Of a stretch of 64,000 nucleotides of DNA, positions 25,210 through 34,041 are shown piece by piece. Source of the stretch: Dulcicalothrix desertica PCC 7102 (GTDB lineage: Bacteria > Cyanobacteriota > Cyanobacteriia > Cyanobacteriales > Nostocaceae); NCBI RefSeq assembly GCF_003991905.1, contig NZ_RSCL01000001.1, positions 310,001 to 374,000 on the forward strand, given 5' to 3'. A model generated the notes under the pieces. It was not told the DNA's origin. It was given only the letters and a program-made list of their open reading frames with translations, and did not search any database. Both the position numbers and the translations under genes were made by a program. Within the stretch, counting starts at the first letter, position 1; each line of letters starts with the position of its first letter.

Positions 25210-26788
25210 AGTTGGGGATTAGGTAAATTAATGTGTTTTGTCGATTTAAACTTTGTCGAAGGTATCCTGGCTCACTGCCCTAAATAACCTACTAATGGCA
25301 GAATTCATTTAGGAACATCTAGCAATTTAGCTGGCGCACGAATGCACGGTTATACCCAAAGATAGATGCCTAAAGGCTTATACTTTAATACCCTGGTAGA
25401 AACTAAATATATCAACCAAAACTTTTTAGTCATCTAACAATCACATTTCTTAAGCTAAGTCGTAATTATTACTTAGTAACTGTGACTGATTGATTGTTGA
25501 TATTTTTATCTGAGCAACACTTCAATACACACCTGCTTTTGTTTAAACCTAAGAGAAACTGATACTTTAAACTACATTCGCAATAGCTACTCAGGACAGA
25601 ACTTGTTCTTCCTGATGTATTCTAAATTACTTGAGAATTATTGTCAAATAATTACTTTGCTCAGATTCAACCGAATCGCGCAGCTTATTCTTTCCAGTAC
25701 TGATTTGTAGCAATGCTGCCCAAGTAAAGTTGCAAAACACCTTCACTTACACTTATTGCAAGTTGTATTTAATGGCAGCGACTATTAATTTTCTAACTGC
25801 TCACCACATACAATATTCCTCAATTGCAAGGAATCAATAACCTGTAATATTTCGCTCAACGATACGATTCACATATTGTTGTGAATCTTCCTTTGTAACG
25901 AGCTTGACGTTCAATCGCATTATTGTGCTTTTTTACGTCATTGTCTGTCACCTTTTATACATTGGTTTTATTTATGGTAACAAACTATTCAATGTCAGGT
26001 TTGCATGTTGAATTTAACGGCGCTTAGTCTGGTTAACAAATGCTTGTAGGCATGTAATATCTACAGAATCAGCGTATTCGATTTTTCCCTGATGTTTTTA
26101 TCAAAATTTCGCACCAGCACTTAATTATCTGATAGAATGAATATCCACTCACATTTTGTCTGGCGCCAAAGTTATTTATATAACTTTTGGAAGAAGTAAG
26201 AACATTGTGTTAGCAATATCTGTTCTTCGTAATTGTACCAGACCGATGAGTGCCATGATAAACACTTTATTGGTGCCTCTGCTAATTTAATCTGACAAGA
26301 TTAAGAATAGGTAAGCGTTACATAAAATGTATGTCATTTAACCGATATTTAACTTGAGTAACAAATCTAACTGGCAAGTACGTAACGCGGCAAAGTCTTG
26401 TTTGGTAATTATTGTAGAGTTCAAAATTGAGACAGTCAAAACTTATACCTAAATTTTACATCCATATATCTTAAGACTTACTTCATATTTGAAGTAACTT
26501 TTAATACTTTATTCAAATACTCAAACTCAAAAATCACAATACTATGCTTTTTTATAAATATTAGGTAACTAATATATATTTTTATCTATAGTCTCTATAA
26601 ACTTTCAAAGCATGTATAACGAATCACTTTACTACTCTATCTAAAATAATAAACTATTTTAAGTAGATGCATTAATTTATTAGGTATAACTGATTAAGTG
26701 CTGTTTACGATATCTACCTTGAGTAGTAATTTATTTAGTTTATAAAATAATGATTCAATACGATACGCAGCTAAATATAACAAGATTA
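25210..26788. other. 1.58-kb gene-free stretch
   Basis: No reading frame of credible length on either strand. It is AT-rich, contains one GGCGCC (near 26162) and no long palindrome that I could find. It lies upstream of the Crp-family gene and downstream of phoU. It may hold the regulator's long 5' region, a small RNA or a decayed gene; the sequence alone does not decide. Confidence 0.5.
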
Positions 26789-27472
26789 TTAAGAACGTTG
26801 CCCTGTGACTATATACGCGACTCGTTGACCGATATTGGTGGCATGGTCTGCCATTCTCTCTAAGCAACGAATTGCTAATCCTAAAAGTAAATATGGTTCT
26901 AAGGCGCCGCTAATATCGCGTTGTTGAGCCAGAGCGTTATAAACTCGTTCATAAGCGTTATCAACTGTGTCATCAAGATATTTAATGTTACGTGCATTAA
27001 CTTCATCTAAATCGGCAAGTGCAACTAAACTAGTTGCTAACATTGCTTGTGCATGGTGTGACATCAGCGCAATTTCTGGAAGCAAACGATGTTGAGGATA
27101 AGGAAATATTTTAACTGCTATTTCTCCCAAGTCTTCAGCATAATCGCCAATACGTTCTAAATCTCGCACTAGCTGCATAAATGCACTCAAACACCTTAAA
27201 TCTCTATCGGTAGGTGCAAGACTTGTCATTATCAATGTGCATTCTAACTCAATTTGCCGATAAAAAGTGTCGATTCTTTTATCGATTTGAGGCAGTTCAA
27301 GGGCTGCTGAAAGGTCGCGAGCGAACAATGCTTGATGACTAAGGCGAAAAGATTTCTCTGTTAAGGCGCCCATACGCAGTACATCTCGCTCAAGGCGCCG
27401 GATATCGCGCGTTAACTGAGATTCAGAATTGTTACTGCTGTTACTGCCGTGATTAGAAAGTGGAGCTTTCAC
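26789..27472 (-). CDS. phoU: Phosphate signalling complex protein PhoU
   Basis: About 227 residues from a GTG at 27472; the frame is open to a TTG at 27520, two nt past the kinase stop, but the family begins near LTRDIRRLERDVLRMGALTE. Two repeats of a three-helix bundle carry the PhoU signatures FMQLVRDLERIGDYAEDLGE and LAIRCLERMADHATNIGQRV, with conserved metal-binding Glu/Asp residues. PhoU links the Pst transporter to the PhoR-type kinase and keeps the Pho regulon off under phosphate excess. It is the last gene of the run sphR-sphS-phoU on the minus strand, directly behind the kinase, so it is probably co-transcribed with it. Confidence 0.93.
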   Translation of the reverse strand: MKAPLSNHGSNSSNNSESQLTRDIRRLERDVLRMGALTEKSFRLSHQALFARDLSAALELPQIDKRIDTFYRQIELECTLIMTSLAPTDRDLRCLSAFMQLVRDLERIGDYAEDLGEIAVKIFPYPQHRLLPEIALMSHHAQAMLATSLVALADLDEVNARNIKYLDDTVDNAYERVYNALAQQRDISGALEPYLLLGLAIRCLERMADHATNIGQRVAYIVTGQRS

Positions 27473-27522
27473 GCTTCGGTAATTCTCAAATAGAGAAGAT
27501 AATTCTAACAATAATATCAACT

Positions 27523-28836
27523 TTAAAATTTTGCCATTATCCCTGGTAAGACTATTTGCATCCAGGCGCCTCCAGTTTCCGGATGATTCATAGCTTTAAT
27601 TGAGCCATTATGTGCTATTACAATTTGCCTAACTATAGCTAACCCAAGACCAGTACCAATTGTCGTAATGCTTTCTTCTGATGCCGTGGCGCGAGTTCTG
27701 GCAGTATCACCTCGGTAAAATCGCTCGAATACGTGGGGTAAGTCCTCTTCTGAAAACCCAAATCCAGAATCAACTATATTAATCTCCACACTTGGCAAAT
27801 AATTACTGGTGTTACCTTCAACTTGCTCTTTGCGAGGGTCAATTTTCACATCAACATGAATTTTAGCACCAGGCGGATTATATTTAATGCAGTTATCAAG
27901 TAAATTAATAAATACTTGAAACATTCTCGAAGAGTCAGCACTAACCCATACATGGTCAGGCCCAGAATACATAAAATGCATTTCTCGCTGTTGCGCGCTG
28001 AGTTCAAGTGTTTCCCAAACAGAAATTATCAACGAGCGTAGGTCTACGGTTTGTCGAGCTAACTGCATCGTCGGATTGGTTTCGAGTTGGGTTAAATCTA
28101 ACCAGCTTTGCACCAAATTAATTAAGCGGTCAACTTCGAGCATCAAACGGTCAACCCAGCGCTTCAACGGTGAATCTAAACGGTCTTGTAAAGTTTCTAC
28201 TACAAGCCGAATCGATGTTAAAGGTGTCCTTAGCTCATGTGCTAAGTCAGAAAATGCCCGGTCTCTAACCTGATTAACTTCGAGTAATGGCTGACGGTTT
28301 TCTAGAAACACACCAACTTGACCTTTCGGTAAAGGCAATCCAGTCGCACGAAGAACTAATGACTTTACATCTAACATTGCCGCCGCATTGTCACAAGAGG
28401 GGTGATACTCCCACTCTTTAATTTGTAACTGTTGACGTTCGCGTGTTCGTTCAACTAATCTATCCAGTTCATACGAACGCACCAGTTCTACCAGTAATCT
28501 AACTTGTCCTGGTTGCCAACGCTGTAAATACAATATTTCGCGTGCTTGTTCATTACACCACAACAATTGATTTTGGTCATCTAGCTGTAAATAACCAATT
28601 GGTGCGAACTCTAACAAATCTTGATAAGTTTGTAATTGCTGCTGTAGCTGTAACCCTTGGTATTTTACCAATGCAAGTTCATGACGCAACCGGGGAATTA
28701 ATGGTAGCGCCACTTTCGATGATTGAGCGGTTAGGGGTCGCAGTACTTGGGATATATAGCGGTTTAGTTGAAACTGCTGCCACACCCAAATACTCAAACC
28801 AACCACCAAACCCAAACAAAAACTCAATAACACCAT
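27523..28836 (-). CDS. sphS: Sensor histidine kinase SphS (PhoR type)
   Basis: 437 residues. One N-terminal membrane helix (VLLSFCLGLVVGLSIWVW), a PAS domain at ~70-110 (LLEFAPIGYLQLDDQNQLLW), a HisKA domain with His200 in FSDLAHELRTPLTSIRL, and an ATPase domain with N-box NLLDNCIKYNPPGA and G-boxes DSGFGFSEED and TGLGLAIVRQI. This one-helix PAS-kinase layout is that of cyanobacterial SphS, the phosphate-limitation sensor. Identification rests on the domain order plus the neighbours: an OmpR-type regulator upstream and phoU immediately downstream. A tract of heptamer repeats lies between this gene and the regulator. Confidence 0.88.
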   Translation of the reverse strand: MVLLSFCLGLVVGLSIWVWQQFQLNRYISQVLRPLTAQSSKVALPLIPRLRHELALVKYQGLQLQQQLQTYQDLLEFAPIGYLQLDDQNQLLWCNEQAREILYLQRWQPGQVRLLVELVRSYELDRLVERTRERQQLQIKEWEYHPSCDNAAAMLDVKSLVLRATGLPLPKGQVGVFLENRQPLLEVNQVRDRAFSDLAHELRTPLTSIRLVVETLQDRLDSPLKRWVDRLMLEVDRLINLVQSWLDLTQLETNPTMQLARQTVDLRSLIISVWETLELSAQQREMHFMYSGPDHVWVSADSSRMFQVFINLLDNCIKYNPPGAKIHVDVKIDPRKEQVEGNTSNYLPSVEINIVDSGFGFSEEDLPHVFERFYRGDTARTRATASEESITTIGTGLGLAIVRQIVIAHNGSIKAMNHPETGGAWMQIVLPGIMAKF

Positions 28837-28865
28837 TACCTATCACTTGCTCATTTATCTATAAT

Positions 28866-28996
28866 AGAGTGCTGAGTAGAAAGTGCTGAGTGCTGAGTAT
28901 AAGTTAAAAGTTAAGATTTTAAAGTTAGGAGTTAGGAGTTAGGAGTTAGTAATTAATAGTTAGCACTCAGCACTCAGCACTCAGCACTCAGCACTC
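28866..28996. repeat. TCAGCAC/GTGCTGA heptamer array between sphR and sphS
   Basis: On the + strand, GTGCTGA copies at 28869-28898 face five or more TCAGCAC copies at 28964-28996, with a TTAGGAG tandem array (28925-28950) between. The outer arrays are inverted to one another, so the tract can fold into a long hairpin. It lies inside the probable sphR-sphS transcript. Confidence 0.85.
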
Positions 28997-29002
28997 AATT
29001 AA

Positions 29003-29767
29003 TTATCCAAATCTATATCCAAAACCACGTACAGTTACAATGTACTCTGGGTGACTAGGGTCTTTTTCGAGCTTTTCGCGCAACCAGCGTATATGTACGT
29101 CAACTGTTTTGCTATCACCTACAAAGTCTGGCCCCCATACTTGGTCTAATAACTGTTCACGTGACCAAACTCGTCGTGCATAGCTCATAAATACTTCTAA
29201 CAAGCGAAATTCTTTTGGTGATAAGTTCACTTGCTGTCCCCGTACCAAAACCCGACATTCTTGGGGGTACAATGTTACTTCTTTATATTGTAAAACAGGA
29301 GATTGCGGTAATGCACTCAACCGCTGGCGCCGTAATAATGCCCGACAACGTGCCACTAACTCTCGAACACTAAACGGTTTAGTCAAGTAATCATCGGCGC
29401 CAACCTCTAAACCTAACACACGGTCGGTCTCGCTACCCTTCGCACTCAACATTAAAATTGGTACAGGATTACCTTGTTGACGTAAAAATCGACAAATATC
29501 TAAACCATTAATTTGCGGCAGCATTAAATCCAAAATCACCAAATCAAAGTTATTCTCACTTAAATTCGATTCGTTAGCCTTCAAATAATCAACTGCCGAA
29601 CGTCCATCCGAAGCCGTTACTACCACATACCCTTCACCCTCTAAAGCCATCAGTAGCATTTCGCGTATCAATTCTTCGTCTTCTACTACCAAAATGCGGC
29701 TTGTTTGTACGAACTCCGTATTCGAGGGATACTTACTTAGTTCATTAGTATACATTGATGATATCAT
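29003..29767 (-). CDS. sphR: OmpR-family response regulator SphR
   Basis: 254 residues from the ATG at 29767 (MISSMYTNEL); a longer frame to 29878 is open but not like the family. The receiver domain has RILVVEDEELIREMLLMALE, the phosphoacceptor Asp80 in FDLVILDLMLPQ, and the switch-region Lys in DDYLTKPFSVREL. A C-terminal winged helix follows (LSPKEFRLLEVFMSY, SREQLLDQVWGPDFVG, DVHIRWLREKLEKDP, VRGFGYRF). This is the PhoB/SphR type that activates phosphate-starvation genes. The partner kinase and phoU follow on the same strand, about 170 bp away across a repeat array. I did not find a convincing Pho box in its promoter. Confidence 0.88.
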   Translation of the reverse strand: MISSMYTNELSKYPSNTEFVQTSRILVVEDEELIREMLLMALEGEGYVVVTASDGRSAVDYLKANESNLSENNFDLVILDLMLPQINGLDICRFLRQQGNPVPILMLSAKGSETDRVLGLEVGADDYLTKPFSVRELVARCRALLRRQRLSALPQSPVLQYKEVTLYPQECRVLVRGQQVNLSPKEFRLLEVFMSYARRVWSREQLLDQVWGPDFVGDSKTVDVHIRWLREKLEKDPSHPEYIVTVRGFGYRFG

Positions 29768-30206
29768 TTTATGAGGTTTTCGCTTGCAGAAATCTTGATT
29801 ATTGCTTATGCGTACTAAATGGTTCGGAGTAATTACTAAAACTTTTAAAAAGTAATTTACACAAAGACACCCACCCAATTATAGACCAAACTCAGTGGAA
29901 ATCATGAGAAGTTCGTTCTCGTTCGTGGTCAAAGTACCAATAATAAGCGGTGCCGTAACCTTATCTCTATTTTTCATCACTCCCTTGACAAGCCATATTT
30001 TCCTTTGTATACTTAATTTAGTACAATAGAACTAAATTAAGTCGTAAGGAACTATGTTTCAAAAGGCTTAATGAAGTCGTTTTCAGCATTTTCACCCTAC
30101 CAAAAATAAGCATTTCAAGGCTAGCCTAATGTCTGCATGGGTAATGCCTTGGTATTGGCTTATGAATGCGAGAATTTCAGATTTCGTATATTAGGAGTTT
30201 GTTTGT
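29768..30206. other. Divergent intergenic region between sphR and the coiled-coil gene
   Basis: No gene is supported. It contains short A/T-rich stretches, a CATGAGAAGTTCGTTCTCGT partial hairpin near 29905-29925, and the perfect inverted repeat listed at 30011-30042. Confidence 0.45.
30011..30042. promoter_or_regulatory. Perfect 12-bp inverted repeat, operator-like
   Basis: ACTTAATTTAGT at 30011-30022 and ACTAAATTAAGT at 30031-30042 are exact inverted copies with an 8-nt spacer. It lies about 165 bp upstream of the coiled-coil gene at 30207 and about 245 bp upstream of sphR. The GC-poor arms and lack of a T-run argue against a terminator; a binding site for a dimeric regulator fits better. 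Confidence 0.5.
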
Positions 30207-31178
30207 ATGGACGTTGCGAATAAAGACGTGAAACGGCAGTTAATGCAAGCTTTTGAGCAAATTATTGCAGAGCGTAAACAGCTTGAGTCGAAGATAGCTA
30301 CAAAGCTCGAAGTCGCGGAGAAAGCTAAAAATAAACAAATTCTCGAAGCCGCTTCTACATATACTGTTGATAGTATAGTTAAAAGCTTGGCAGATTTACA
30401 GCTAGAGTTTGGTGGCATTGTCAATAGCTTATCTGAGAAGTTAGCCAAAGAGAACTCGAAGCTCGATGAACTCAACCGAGGTATAGAGATTGAAACTACT
30501 CTGTTGCAAGAAATTCAACAAGTAAGAGTCGTTGCAGATGCGGTTGATATTTTGACCCAGGAGCATCAAGAGAAATTGAAAACTCTTGAACAAGATACCC
30601 AAAATAAGCGCGAAGCATTATCCAAGGAAGCAGCACAAGCTCGTAAAGATTGGCTCAAGGAACAAGCCGAGTTTGATGAAGCGGTACAAGTGTATAATCA
30701 ACTGCTTTTCAAACAGCGTCAGCAGGAAACTGAAGACTATCAGTATAAACTCGAAAATACTCGTAAAATTAATACCGACGCATACGAAGCTAAAAAGCGT
30801 AACTTAGAACGCGAACTACAATTTGGCGCCATAACAAGAGAAAAAGATTGGGCAGAACGTGAGATAACCCTGAAAGCAAATCAAACATTGTTGGGTGAAT
30901 ATCAAAATATTGTTACTGCATTCCCAGCAGAATTAGAAGAAGCAGTTAAGAAAGCACGCGAAGAAGCAATAAAAGACACAAGCCAAAAAGCCAAAGTTGA
31001 AGCTGACTTACTTGAGAAAGAGTGGGAGGGAGCTCTTCAGAGCTACGAACTCAAGGTAAAGTCTCTCGAAGAAACAATCCAAAAACAAGTCGAACAAATC
31101 GAAAGTATCTCTACCCAACTCCAAACAACGCTCAAACAAGCACAAGATTTAGCAATGCGTGCTTTTAGTAGTAATTAG
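30207..31178 (+). CDS. Long coiled-coil protein, paralogue A
   Basis: 323 residues, almost wholly alpha-helical, with Lys/Glu/Gln-rich heptads from residue 1 to 320 (MQAFEQIIAERKQLESKIA, LEKEWEGALQSYELKVKSLE). A short region around 55-75 (IVKSLADLQLEFGGIVNSLS) is less charged. There is no signal peptide or membrane segment. The central RQQETEDYQYKLENTRKINT, ERELQFGAITREKDWAEREI and the tail STQLQTTLKQAQDLAMRAF correspond to RQREESGYKYDLELQRKLA, the KQWETREKGISEREQ stretch and RQLESALKQVQDLAVKA in the next gene, so the two are paralogues. Coiled-coil proteins of this kind can form filaments in cyanobacteria, which is a guess here. Confidence 0.8.
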   Translation: MDVANKDVKRQLMQAFEQIIAERKQLESKIATKLEVAEKAKNKQILEAASTYTVDSIVKSLADLQLEFGGIVNSLSEKLAKENSKLDELNRGIEIETTLLQEIQQVRVVADAVDILTQEHQEKLKTLEQDTQNKREALSKEAAQARKDWLKEQAEFDEAVQVYNQLLFKQRQQETEDYQYKLENTRKINTDAYEAKKRNLERELQFGAITREKDWAEREITLKANQTLLGEYQNIVTAFPAELEEAVKKAREEAIKDTSQKAKVEADLLEKEWEGALQSYELKVKSLEETIQKQVEQIESISTQLQTTLKQAQDLAMRAFSSN

Positions 31179-31224
31179 CACTTTAGTGCTAGAAAGTACT
31201 GGGAAAGTACTAAAGTACTTTATT

Positions 31225-31292
31225 ACAACAAAAAAGGAACAACAAAAAGGAACAACAAAAAGGAACAACAAAAAAGGAACAACAAAAAAGGA
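31225..31292 (+). repeat. Tandem AACAAAAAAGG repeats between the coiled-coil genes
   Basis: Five units of roughly 13-14 bp (AACAACAAAAAGG) with A-tract length variation. The last unit merges with the AGGAGAG ribosome binding site of the following gene, so changes in copy number could alter its translation. Confidence 0.85.
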
Positions 31293-31300
31293 GAGTAACA

Positions 31301-32404
31301 GTGCCAGCGAAAAAACCAACAGATAAAAACACTAAAGCTGAAATCCTCCAAGCATACGAAGAGTTAGCAAAAGAGAAGTCAGCATTGAAAACAGAGCTTG
31401 ATGCAACCAAAAATAGTTCAAATAATAGTACAGAAAAGGCGCCTAAAACCACAGTCAAAGAAAAACCAGTAGTAGCAGAGAAAACAACTATGAATTCCGG
31501 AGCAAGCATTCAGCAAAAAATGAACTCGACGATTGAAAACTTGATTAAAATTCAAATGGGGTTTGGGAGTGCTGCGAATGAATTATCTGAACTATTAACA
31601 GCAAGAGCATTAAAGCTTGCAGAAGTCAAGCAATCTTTTGAACAAGAAGTACAGCAACTTAAAGAACTACATAAGCTAGAAGTAAAAGAGAATACCCTAG
31701 ATACTCTTGTCGAAACTTATGAAAATAACTCTAAAACTTACCAAGAAGAGTATTTAAAGCAGTCAGAAACGCTATTGCAGCAAATTCAGGAAATGCGAAG
31801 TTCTTGGCAAAAGGAACAAGAAGCGCATAAGTTAGCAATCAAAGAACGTAATGATAATCTTTCTAGAACTCGTCAGCGTGAAGAATCTGGGTATAAATAT
31901 GACTTAGAACTGCAACGCAAACTCGCAATAGACGAGTACGAACAGCAACAAAAAGCTTTATATACTCAGTTAGAAGAATTACAGCAAGAAACGAATAAAC
32001 AATGGGAAACTCGCGAAAAAGGTATTTCTGAGCGTGAACAAAAATTTGAAGAATTAAAAGCGAAAGTCGAAGCTTTGCCAAAAGAAAAAGAAGCAGCAAT
32101 TAAGAAAGCAACTGAAGAAGGTAAAGGAATTGCATATTACCAAGCCAAAATTAAATCTGACTTGTTAGCAAAAGACGTAGACGGACAAAAGCGCTTCTAC
32201 GAACAAAGACTTCAATCTTTAGAGCAAACTATTTCTAACCAAGACGCACGCATTCAAAATCTTTCCAGACAGCTTGAATCTGCATTAAAGCAAGTTCAAG
32301 ATTTGGCAGTCAAGGCAATAGAAGGTTCTTCGAGTGTAAACTCTTATCAAGCAATGAAAGAAATTGCTTTAGAACAAGCCAAAAGTCAAATGAAAGCTAA
32401 ATAG
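31301..32404 (+). CDS. Long coiled-coil protein, paralogue B
   Basis: 367 residues starting at a GTG (31301), chosen because AGGAGAG lies 6 nt upstream and the first residues MPAKKPTDKNTKAEILQAYE align with the start of paralogue A. A Lys/Thr/Ser-rich linker (residues ~40-65) follows, then continuous coiled coil (LIKIQMGFGSAANELSELLT through LSRQLESALKQVQDLAVKAI). The region around 75-95 matches the less-charged LQLEFGGIVNSLS part of paralogue A. The pair is in one orientation with a 122-bp spacer full of A-rich tandem repeats, so co-transcription is likely. Two very small genes on the opposite strand face its 3' end. Confidence 0.8.
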   Translation: MPAKKPTDKNTKAEILQAYEELAKEKSALKTELDATKNSSNNSTEKAPKTTVKEKPVVAEKTTMNSGASIQQKMNSTIENLIKIQMGFGSAANELSELLTARALKLAEVKQSFEQEVQQLKELHKLEVKENTLDTLVETYENNSKTYQEEYLKQSETLLQQIQEMRSSWQKEQEAHKLAIKERNDNLSRTRQREESGYKYDLELQRKLAIDEYEQQQKALYTQLEELQQETNKQWETREKGISEREQKFEELKAKVEALPKEKEAAIKKATEEGKGIAYYQAKIKSDLLAKDVDGQKRFYEQRLQSLEQTISNQDARIQNLSRQLESALKQVQDLAVKAIEGSSSVNSYQAMKEIALEQAKSQMKAK

Positions 32405-32447
32405 TAAATTGGGTTCCGATATGACGGAACCCAAATTCTAGAAACTC

Positions 32448-32570
32448 TTAATGCTTATTCTTTTTGCTATTATTATTTTGTTTGGATGAATCATTTCCTG
32501 GTGTAAAACCTGCTTCGCGAATTATTGGTTGACCTACTGGTGGTGGATTTTGTCTTTTAGGTTTTGCCAT
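32448..32570 (-). CDS. 40-residue basic protein 1, unknown
   Basis: A complete short frame: ATG at 32570, TAA at 32448-32450. AAGGAG lies 7 nt before the ATG, a near-ideal ribosome binding site. The peptide begins MAKPKRQNPPPVGQPIIRE, then AGFTPGNDSS, and ends in an Asn/Lys-rich tail (KQNNNSKKNKH). It is strongly basic and Pro/Asn-rich, so probably disordered. It shares its length, the N-terminal basic-Pro pattern, a GFT motif at residues 21-23 and the Lys-rich tail with the next gene upstream (32660-32782). Below the usual size cut-off for gene callers. Function unknown; no leader-peptide cleavage motif is seen. Confidence 0.65.
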   Translation of the reverse strand: MAKPKRQNPPPVGQPIIREAGFTPGNDSSKQNNNSKKNKH

Positions 32571-32659
32571 GATAATCTCCTTGGTAATTTGTGTTTACAG
32601 TTGATAATGTTTATTTGTCGTATTTAGTGAGAAAATTAAAAAATTAGGGAATAAAGAAT

Positions 32660-32782
32660 TTATGGAGTTGATTTTTTGGTTTTGTCTTTGTCACCATTGG
32701 GTTTATTCGTATCTACAGTAAACCCGTTATCTGTTTTAAATGGTCTATCTTTTGTGGGTGGAGTTGGTCTTCTTCGTGACAT
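32660..32782 (-). CDS. 40-residue basic protein 2, unknown
   Basis: A complete short frame: ATG at 32782, TAA at 32660-32662. AAAGGT lies about 9 nt before the ATG. The peptide begins MSRRRPTPPTKDRPFKTDN, then GFTVDTNKPNG, and ends DKDKTKKSTP. It has the same length as the neighbouring small protein, and GFT falls at nearly the same place (20-22), which points to a pair related by duplication or a common family. Basic, Pro-rich, no hydrophobic segment, so neither membrane-bound nor secreted by Sec. Function unknown. Confidence 0.6.
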   Translation of the reverse strand: MSRRRPTPPTKDRPFKTDNGFTVDTNKPNGDKDKTKKSTP

Positions 32783-33183
32783 TTTAGTTTACCTTTGTTG
32801 TGGTTGGTTACAGGTATTACTACATATCTTGTTTTCTTGAATCCGGAAATGAAAGATATTTTTCTGACATTAGTTACTATGTATTAATGCTGAAATATTA
32901 AAGTTATTGCAAACAAAAATAGAGACGCACTGCGTCTCTATAAAGAGGAAACCCATTAAATTTTTGTTTATTTATAAAGATATTGAAAAAGATATTGAAA
33001 AAAATATTGAAATTACAAATTGAAAGATAGCTGAGAAGCTCTGGAGTAAAATAAGGAACACACAGGCTTTGTAACTATCCATAACTTGAGATACACTTTG
33101 GTAAATTCTGAATCCGGAAATATTGGAAAATATTAAAGTAAAAGATTTTAGAACAGGCAGGATGCCTGTTCCACGTGTCTTTA
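32783..33183. other. Gene-free stretch with two dispersed palindromes
   Basis: Contains TAGAGACGCACTGCGTCTCTA (partial form of the GTAGAGACG palindrome family, near 32921-32941) and GCAGGATGCCTGTTCC (33157-33172), which recurs as CAAGGATGCCTGTTCCAC at 39296-39313. No gene is seen. Confidence 0.5.
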
Positions 33184-33957
33184 TTATGCGAAGGTAGAAA
33201 AGTCTAGGTTTGGAGGAATATCTTGAATGCGTCCGGGGCCTACTGCTTTTATGGCTTCACGCAAGTTAACATCACCTGTGTAAATAGCGCGTCCAACAAT
33301 TGCACCTGTTACACCTTGGGGTTCGAGAGCAAGTAAGCTAAGTAAATCGGTGATAGAACTAACTCCACCAGAAGCGATGATTGGAATTGAGATTTTACTA
33401 GCAAGTTCGCGAAGTGCGTCAAGGTTGGGGCCTTGCATAGTACCATCACGATGGATATCGGTGTATATAATAGCCTCGGCGCCTAATTCTTGCATTTGTA
33501 TTGCGAGTTGGGTTGCTTGTATTTCTGAAGTTTCCAGCCAACCACGTGTAGCGACAAGACCATTGCGAGCATCAATACCAACAATTATTTGACCGGGATA
33601 CTCTTGTGCTAGCGTTTGAACTAATTCAGGTTTTTCAACTGCGACAGTACCTAATATACAGTAGCGTACACCTACATCAAAAAGCTGTTTAACACTTTCT
33701 CTGTCGCGTAACCCTCCACCAACTTCTACAGGTATTGAGACTGCTTGGGTAATTGCTTGTATTGCTTCGAGGTTTACTAGTTTACCCTGTTTGGCGCCGT
33801 CTAGGTCTACTAAATGTAATCGAGTGGCGCCTGCTGCAACCCATTCTTGAGCAACTTCAACAGGGTTAGAATTAAAAACTTGCGACTGCGCGTAGTCTCC
33901 TTGATAAAGTCGTACACAACGTCCTTCGAGTAAATCAATTGCTGGAATAACTTCCAT
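33184..33957 (-). CDS. hisA: Phosphoribosylformimino-5-aminoimidazole carboxamide ribotide isomerase (HisA)
   Basis: 257 residues, a TIM barrel with two half-barrel repeats. [20 protein letters not shown] carries the catalytic Asp8; [17 protein letters not shown] carries the second catalytic Asp in the matching position; VEVGGGLRD and [10 protein letters not shown] are the phosphate-binding loops. It performs the fourth step of histidine synthesis, opening the ring of ProFAR to PRFAR. Monocistronic, as is usual for his genes in cyanobacteria. Start ATG 33957. Confidence 0.97.
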   Translation of the reverse strand: MEVIPAIDLLEGRCVRLYQGDYAQSQVFNSNPVEVAQEWVAAGATRLHLVDLDGAKQGKLVNLEAIQAITQAVSIPVEVGGGLRDRESVKQLFDVGVRYCILGTVAVEKPELVQTLAQEYPGQIIVGIDARNGLVATRGWLETSEIQATQLAIQMQELGAEAIIYTDIHRDGTMQGPNLDALRELASKISIPIIASGGVSSITDLLSLLALEPQGVTGAIVGRAIYTGDVNLREAIKAVGPGRIQDIPPNLDFSTFA

Positions 33958-34041
33958 AGCGTTCCTATATAAAGAAAAGGGGATTGAGAATTCTCTTTTG
34001 TATTCTCTCCCCTTTACATATATTTTTTACAGTGATGGAAC

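Noticed and set aside
25980-26035. 17-residue frame MVTNYSMSGL...
   Set aside because: No ribosome binding site and too short to judge; probably chance.
28866-28996. CRISPR-like appearance of repeated TCAGCAC units
   Set aside because: Units are seven bases with no spacers of constant length and no cas genes nearby; this is a short tandem repeat.
29768-30206. Pho box (CTTAACCT repeats) upstream of sphR
   Set aside because: Only the CTTAATTTAGT inverted repeat is present; it does not match the direct-repeat pattern of a Pho box.
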